A stretch of DNA of 64,000 nt. Origin: Owenia fusiformis. Lineage: Eukaryota; Annelida; Polychaeta; Sabellida; Oweniidae. This document shows, one piece after another, positions 57,511 to 64,000 of the stretch (position 1 is the first letter of the stretch; each line of letters starts with the position of its first letter). A program made the position numbers and the translations under genes. The notes below the pieces were generated by a model, which was not told the origin of the DNA, ran no database searches, and saw only the letters and a list, made by a program, of their open reading frames with translations. The DNA is taken from contig CAIIXF020000008.1 of NCBI GenBank assembly GCA_903813345.2, positions 24,662,822 through 24,726,821 of the forward strand, written 5' to 3'.

Positions 57511-59760
57511 ATGTCCACTTTAGAGACCAGCCACAAGCATCACACACTGGCTAACTATAACACACAAGATCCAGCAAGTAACATGCATAACACATCTAAA
57601 GAAATAAAACACCAAAATACTTCATTCAGTTGTGACACTTTCTCAGAGGACTTTGAAAAAAACAACGATATGGAGTTTCAGGACAAGCAAGAGTCTGTAG
57701 AAAATGGACACAATAATAACAAATCTGAATCTGGAGATATAAATGAGGAATTCGATGAGGAGTCTGAGAGTCAGATTGATGTTGGAATGGACACTGAAAT
57801 GAAACATTCTGCACCTGAAATAAACACTAATAAAAAGACTGAAGACATGAACTCTGAGTTAAGTCTGCAGGAAAGAGCATTCAGACATCATTTGGAAATG
57901 CGTCGCGAATCACCATTATCTCCAGAGACTTCACGTCTCCTTCGTGAAATCCTCCAAGGAAAAGAAAAACATTTCCAAGAGAGAATTGCCAATGGAGAAA
58001 TCCCATCTTCTGACAGTGCTCTAATCTCAAAATTCCTTCAGCAGGAAAATCGTTTGTTACAAAATGGCAATGATGTTGAAAATGATGATGTGTCGCTACA
58101 ATCTGTGTCACCAGCAGAAACGTCATCAGATGAAAGTGACCAAGAAAACAGTCAACCAAAGCTAATGACCAACTGCAGTGTTGATTACAGCAAAGCCAAT
58201 GGCCAGTCAGGTAATACAGATCAAATAGTTAGTCATGACTCCATCAAAATTAAAGGGGAACGAGTTGATAATATTATATCTAGTCTGAGTCGAATTTCTC
58301 CTTCTCGGGCATTATCTGATATGGCAGGAAATCAAGTAGAGGGGCGAAGCAGGAAGCGAAAATCATACATTCCCCAGCAGCATGATGCCTCAGGTACTGA
58401 TTCCTCAGGTAACAAATATTGCAAAACTGAAAAAGACTTTTTACGTGTCCAGTTGAAAGACATGCAAAAACAGCTTAAAACTATGCAAAAGAAATATGTT
58501 GATTTATATGAGAATGCTAGTACTGACCAATCAGAACTCTCAGATTATGACACTGAAAAAACAAAATTAGACAATTTTAGAAATGGCGAAAGAAAGGTGT
58601 TAAACTCTAGTCCATTCATGAATCAAGCAACAAAAATTGTTAAAGAAACTGACAGAAAAATTAACCTTGCTATGCTCAGTGAAAAACCTGATCTCCAAAA
58701 ATTTGCGCATTTACTTAAATCTGAAATAGCATCATCAATTGGCAGTGTTGTGGACAATATTGTGTCAAAGTTTGTTGAAAAACAACAGCATGTTGAAGAA
58801 ATGAAGAAAAAAGTTCAAGAGGAAAAGGAAAAAGTCCAACAGGAGCAGAAGTCCCCCCTTCAAAGACCTGGCTTATCTCCAGTTGGTCCAGTCGGCCCCC
58901 ACTCTCATCCAATATTCCAGCCCCATAAGCTCCTCTCCCCCCATCAGCCTCCTCACCTTAATTTCAAATCCTCAAATGCCCAGATGAGTGATACCATGAC
59001 TCATAATGCAATTAAATCCAAAGTAGCGGAAAAAGTTCACAGTCGTGTCACCGATAGTCAGCCTCAGTCTGAAAATAACTTAAGCATCAGAGTTCCATCT
59101 TTTGATCATGCCAGATTTGAAAGCCGTTTTCGCGAACGTGAAGGTCTCCCCCCTCATCATATCCCACCACATAGTCTACACAGTGCCTTCCCAGGGTTCC
59201 CATATTTCCCTTCAACACACCACCTCCCCCCTACACAGATACCCATGCTGCCCCCTCCTTACAATAAGGACATTGAGCAGACAGAACCAATTTCTCTTGT
59301 GATGAACACCCCAAAGAGGAAGCGAACAAAGGTAACAGACACCCGTCTCTCCCCAAGAGCTGCAAGACAGCTTCTCTCAGAACCCAATGGGAATGGCAGC
59401 ATTCGTGATTTGAATCGTGAGTTTGGCATGATGCATAAAGAAATGAAAGAAGAGCTACAAAAGAGAGATGGTTTTTATCCATCCATGGGACTGAACCTAC
59501 CAACCAGCGTAGCCATTCCTAACCCTGGCCTGATGCACTCTGATGTCCTGGCCATGTACTCCCAGAGAGGACCTGGGTCTGCCTTCAGTGAGAGGCCCCC
59601 CTCCTCCCACCATTCACCACCCACTGGAGAGAATGGATCACCACACATTGCTCGGGTACCATGTGATCAGTCGCCATTCCAAATGCGGGAGATGTCCAGT
59701 CTGAGCAGAGAAGACAACAACAGTAGCCCATCTGAGGGGTCTTACTACGATGGCTGTCAA
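57511..59760 (+). CDS. Prox1: Prospero/Prox homeobox protein, large N-terminal coding exon
   Basis: Encodes the first 750 residues of the Prospero-family transcription factor, a nuclear regulator of cell-cycle exit and differentiation in nervous system and other tissues. Conserved blocks in order: S-A-L-I-S-K-F-L-Q (about 171-179; vertebrate I-I-S-Q-L-L-K); R-V-D-N-I-I-S-S-L-S (251-260; vertebrate R-V-E-N-I-I-R-G-M-S); basic NLS-like R-K-R-K-S-Y-I-P-Q (281-289); coiled-coil Q-L-K-D-M-Q-K-Q-L (314-322); L-K-S-E-I-A-S-S-I-G-S-V-V-D-N-I-V (about 402-418); and the S-P-S-E-G-S-Y-Y-D linker before the homeo-Prospero domain. The start is the first ATG after an in-frame TGA (57496-57498), with G at -3. 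The homeo-Prospero domain itself is missing because its exon lies past the right edge. The frame stays open to a TAG at 59878, but that part is intron. Confidence 0.95.
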
Positions 59761-59769
59761 ATATCCTTT
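59761..59769 (+). promoter_or_regulatory. U12-type (AT-AC) 5' splice site
   Basis: ATATCCTTT, the exact minor-spliceosome AT-AC donor consensus, begins immediately after codon 750 (phase 0). The position agrees with the exon junction just N-terminal to the homeo-Prospero domain. In Drosophila prospero, and as I recall vertebrate Prox1, that intron is also of the minor AT-AC class. A U2-type donor candidate (CT then GTAAAGTA, 59783) follows 22 bp downstream. Confidence 0.85.
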
Positions 59770-61329
59770 GAAAATATTGTCTGTAAAGTATATTTTTTTT
59801 ATTGTTGTACACATCACATATGCCCAATCTATATTACTGACAAAAATGACTCTTCACATTTTAGTATTCGATCATTGTAGATTTATAATGCGAATTTTTC
59901 AGGTCATTTGATTTAAGGTTTTACAATAATTCATATTTTATGTGGGATAATATTGTATATCATTGCAGTTTAGTGAAATGGTTCTATTAATAAAGTCACA
60001 TTTAAGCATTAGATGTCTGCAGTTTAGTATGCATCTCCTAAATTACCGCAAGAAATTATTCATTTTATGCAATTAAAGATAATAGGCACATTATTGTTTT
60101 TAATTTGATTCATATATGCAGAGTTGTATCTTTTATAAGCTGCCTGCATCTTTGGGGATGATTAAGTTTTTTGACTAAAAATGAGCATTAATATATTCAT
60201 GATACATAATGATATGCCACTTCATATGGTACAATTATACCATAGAGGATAGATTCTAATAAAATCAACAAAAGAATTTTTTTATTTAATCATACAATCC
60301 TGTTTTATACAGATGAGCTTTTTAGTAACTTGTTATATAATAACTTGAAAGAAATATTCACATTTTGCAAAAAGATCCTTTAAATAATTTCACTCTGTTG
60401 AATGTATTAATTAAAAATATTTTTGAAAATGTTGAATTGTGGAGTAAATGAAAGTTAATCAGCTTTCGCTGTATGTGTAGAGTTAGATATATCTGCACAT
60501 TGATACCTTTGAAACAGATGGTACCATTTACTTATTCATAATGTTTAATACAATAGAACAACATTCCCTTTTACAAATTCACCCAACATCTTGAAGCAAA
60601 TATTTTAAATATTTATCAAAGAAAAAATTCAGAAATCCTGGATACTAGTTTGAGCTGCTTATTTCTGGTAATTAAAAAAAATTGATTCATATTTTGAAAA
60701 GAAATAAAACAATTGGGTATCTTTATTGAAATATTTGCAAAAGGAATTCATTGAATGTGATGAATGGTTTCAGTCTGTGTGATCAGCTTAGTAATTAATC
60801 TGTTTGTATATGGAGAAACAAGTGTCTTTGAAACACAAGACACAATATATGTCTTCATATTTCCACTTCTAGAAAATAATCAATGTAGTTTAAAGAATGT
60901 GAAAAAGCGTAGAATCAAGAGTCGTTCAGCTTAAGTCAATTAGATTGTATCTTATACAAACAAGCCAACTCATTAGAAAAACTTTTCATAAGAAAACCAG
61001 TTGTTTAACACAAAATCTATTGTCCATTAATATTTTAATTGGCTATACCCTTAATCCTTTTTAGAATAATTCTATTGTCTTTAATCCATTAAATCTAGAA
61101 GCTTTAAGTTGGTGATTTTTTACGACCAGTTACATTATTTATCTTGTGACAACTGACTACAAACTATTGGCAAAGGCATTTGTACGTATAAACATATTTG
61201 TTTCTTAATTCATTAGATCAGAATGTTCCCTTAGAAACATCATTAACAAAGCTTTAAAATGCACAATTTACTTTCTGAAACATGGGCAAATTTGCAGATG
61301 TTTGTTTTTACTTTACATTTGTTAAGATG

Positions 61330-62420
61330 ACTCCATGCCCATTTGTATCCTTCTGTTCATTTTTGAATTCAAGAAAGTGAAACTGTCTTGGATTATCAAG
61401 GGGCCGCAATTCTTAAATGTCAGGCTAGTCATAGGGTAATAAATGAACCCCAGGATTAAGTGGCTCCGTACTAATACTAATTGTTGAGCTTCTTATACTG
61501 CTCATTTTATGACAACAGGCAGGTGCCATCATGTTGGGGAGATTTCCACTTGAATGGATAGTCTAAATGGCACACCGGACTGCCTGCAGTTTATAGCTAA
61601 AAAATATACTCTTAAAACACTACCCACTAAAGGTACAGTCACAAGGTTAATTAGGAAAAAATGACAAAAGATCCCCGATCACAATTAATTTGTTATTTTG
61701 TATTGTTTTTTGAAGGAATCGATCATTTACTATAGTTTTATAGGCTTTTGTTTTAAGGACTGGGCGCATTAGGGGTAGGAAGTTTTCCCGACAAAAACTG
61801 TTCACATTTTACTTAATGTGCCTCCAGTGGCTTTTAAAATACTATTGAGGAAAAATCTATTAATCGGGCCCAGTTTCCTTGATGGAGAAGATTAATTAAC
61901 AAGATTGTGGCAGAAACATGATAGGTACTTTTTAGAAACCGGTCTACATGGACCTATAAAGATTTATTCTGAGTTTTCATTTACTACCAGATAAGCTGTT
62001 CATGGAACTCCATGGGGTACCATTTAACAAGATTTTACATTATCTTTTTTAATTAAAGACAGGTAAAAGGCTTGTTTACAGGTGTAAAAATAATCCAGGT
62101 GAAATTGTAGCGTTTATCTCCGTCATGCAGAATTTTCAACCATCTTGAATTACACTTTCGTCATTCTCACGGTTTTTCAAATTACTTTGCCAAAATAGCT
62201 ATCAATATGAAGAGCAACTATGCAAATGAGATGTCATTGTTATAACAATTAGCCCCGAGACATATCTTTTATATATTTATGTACCGTTATGCTGTTCACT
62301 CATTATGTGTGCCTAAGGTAAAATTGTAACACTATCATTTGTAGCACAATAACCCACTCATAAAATATTTAACTGCTATAGACATTATTAATAATCAAAC
62401 GACAGATAAAAAGTTTCATT
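61330..62420. promoter_or_regulatory. Candidate intronic regulatory block
   Basis: About 1.1 kb of higher-complexity DNA, free of repeats, with clustered words resembling developmental factor sites: TAATCC (OTX-type, 62092), CAGGTG (E-box, 62097), ATGCAAAT (POU octamer, 62221), and several TTAATTA homeobox cores (61648, 61892, 62052). No open frame. The call rests on composition and motifs only. Confidence 0.35.
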
Positions 62421-62973
62421 TTCATTCTTTCAACAAGACTTCATTGCAAAAAATGTTAGTTTGGTCACTCTTCTTTCATACATCATACCATCTAATTGTG
62501 AACTGAATTACTTCACTGCTTCTTTTCTTAAAACACATACATTTTGTTATTAGATTCATTCCTTAATTTGATTCTTTTTAAGGACCTGGATTTGTGGGTG
62601 ATAAAGGAGATATGTACATGTAGAAAATTGATTGGTGTGCAATAATCTATGATGTTATCACCCATATATATGAGTTTCATTTTTGAGAACTGCTCAGGCA
62701 TATTTCCTTGTCATATAGTATCTTTCATAAATTCATTATAATCTATTTTATTGAAACTCAGAAAACATATAACCTGCATCGGGTGACATCTGAGAAATAT
62801 TTTTTTTATTAAATTGTCACATATGGTACTCTGCACGTCTGTAGCCAGCTTTCATCAGGATGTTCCAGTACCAAGCATACAGAGCCCCCCCCCCCTTTCT
62901 GCCTACAGGCAAAAACAGAAAAGATCATGTTAATAAGGAGATCATTATTTAATTTGCAATATAATAAAGCACT

Positions 62974-63005
62974 GGGGAGGGAGGGAGGGAGGGAGGGGGC
63001 AGGGG
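62974..63005 (+). repeat. G-rich (GGGA)n tract, G-quadruplex candidate
   Basis: Seven or more runs of at least three G separated by single bases, followed by GGGGGCAGGGG. It lies in a MITE fragment that also has a poly-C run at 62885-62897. Confidence 0.7.
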
Positions 63006-64000
63006 TTTTGGTTTTAGGGGCCCAAATCTTTTTCTCGCAAGCACAGAAATGTGCCCCTTAATACTTTTCAGATCCGCCCCTGTAAAGTCAATAAGATGTT
63101 AGGGAACTTCCTTTAAAGTTTATTTTATTGGGGAGATTTATTTAAACATATGATCTCAGTGGGTGGAAATAATTGTAAAAAATCAAACAATATATCTTCC
63201 ATCTCTTTCAATATGTCTACAAATTATATCTTAGAAACAAAGGTATTTGAACATGATCAATGAGCTCTTGGCAGTTAGGAATGAAATATTAAGAAAATAT
63301 GTTCTAAGATTCTTATTGATGACTGTCAGTTGAGAAGCAACTTGTTGGATTAATCATAGAAGAATTCTATAGCCATCTTGACGACATCTAGAATGACATT
63401 TACGTGAATATTAGCCATATTTAATACAATCAATCATTTCTTTTATTGGAAGAACAAGCAAGCTAAGACAATTTTGTTAATCATCGTGAAGTTATTAGCT
63501 CTACCCCCTTGTGAATACAATCAAAAACTCAAGTTTTCTTTGATGACAACCACTCAAATATGAACTCAACACTTTCATCAAGTTTTTAAAAACATAAATG
63601 ATAAATCTTAAGTTTGTATGAGTCATTGATGAAAGCTATTAGACTAACAAAATATAAATGTTTTTGGGTGTTATGACAATATGAAAGGGTTCTACAATGT
63701 GCATTGATTACCTGGCTAAAGAGATAGTATTTACTTTGATGTCTCATCTTGCCTGTTACCCAGGTACAAGTATACAACATCAAGTATACCACACATCTTA
63801 AGTGGCCTCATGTCTTACTCATGACAAACAACATCTTTACTGATAACCCATGACAAGTAACAAAAATACCTTGAATTTAATTATAATATTGTGTCTTAGA
63901 TTTTCTCTTTGTGTCTTAACATATTCAGCTTTAAGGTTGGTCATGTTAGATTCAAGGAATGGAGAAATGAATGCAGTTTAAGGTTCTGTTGATGATAAAT

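Larger units (their letters stand above)
59761..64000 (+). other. U12-type intron of Prox, 5' part
   Basis: AT-rich and without coding sequence; the homeo-Prospero exon was searched for and not found. 61330-62420 stands out as more complex and less repetitive. 62880-63080 contains a GGCGGATCC-type MITE fragment and a (GGGA)n tract. Transposon density is much lower than in the left 50 kb, as often seen inside developmental regulatory introns. Confidence 0.8.

Noticed and set aside
59761-59880. Continuation of the Prox ORF as its natural C-terminus
   Set aside because: It begins with an exact U12 donor, has none of the homeo-Prospero domain, and becomes low-complexity and Cys/His/Phe-rich. It is intron read-through.

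Overview
This is animal (eukaryotic) nuclear DNA: AT-rich, with spliced genes, long introns and very dense mobile-element remains. Two conserved bilaterian genes can be recognised. The repeats include 162-bp core-repeat arrays with GACA/GACGG-type microsatellite tails and a terminal hairpin, as in the 'pearl'/Helentron elements I know from bivalves. Together with many hairpin MITEs and an SGNH-hydrolase ORF, they suggest a lophotrochozoan, most likely a bivalve mollusc. The species cannot be named from the sequence.

Genes. (1) Right part, + strand: the large N-terminal coding exon of a Prospero/Prox homeobox gene (57511-59760, 750 codons). It ends in phase 0 exactly at ATATCCTTT, the 5' splice site of a minor-class (U12, AT-AC) intron. 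The homeo-Prospero exon lies beyond the right edge, so at least 4.2 kb of intron is inside the window. Several candidate non-coding 5' exons and CCAAT-type promoters lie upstream (53734-57463). (2) Middle, - strand: the 5' part of a synaptotagmin-14/16-like gene. The exon 28437-28601 encodes the transmembrane segment and a juxtamembrane motif diagnostic of that family. A phase-compatible candidate first exon lies at 40050-40149. The C2-domain exons are not in the window. Syt14 and Prox1 also lie a few Mb apart on human 1q32, so this head-to-head arrangement may reflect old linkage. (3) An SGNH-hydrolase-like ORF at 15392-16057 with its own splice sites and CCAAT boxes. It is probably carried by, or derived from, a mobile element.

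Layout. 1-12600: intergenic or intronic, with many short inverted-repeat elements. 12636-13896: a foldback-type element whose arms are 16-bp tandem repeats, with an 8-bp target duplication. 14400-16010: the SGNH unit. 16500-17480: a palindrome of about 1 kb. 20721-21718: an internally deleted Tc1/mariner-type element that keeps an ORF for the DNA-binding part only. 28.0-40.2 kb: the Syt14-like gene and its first intron, with repeated insertions that can be dated relative to each other (31.6-34.2 kb) and the 162-bp array (36.9-38.7 kb). 40178-40703: a 526-bp element with perfect 23-bp TIRs and a 9-bp target duplication, inserted at the 5' end of the Syt14-like gene. 41.5-53.7 kb: the region between the two genes, with a second tandem array, hAT-like and 9-bp-TSD elements nested three deep, tRNA-derived SINEs and a dead mariner. 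53.7-64 kb: the Prox locus.

Most other short open reading frames are chance frames inside AT-rich repeats and are left out. No CRISPR array, rRNA, credible intact tRNA gene or viral gene was seen.
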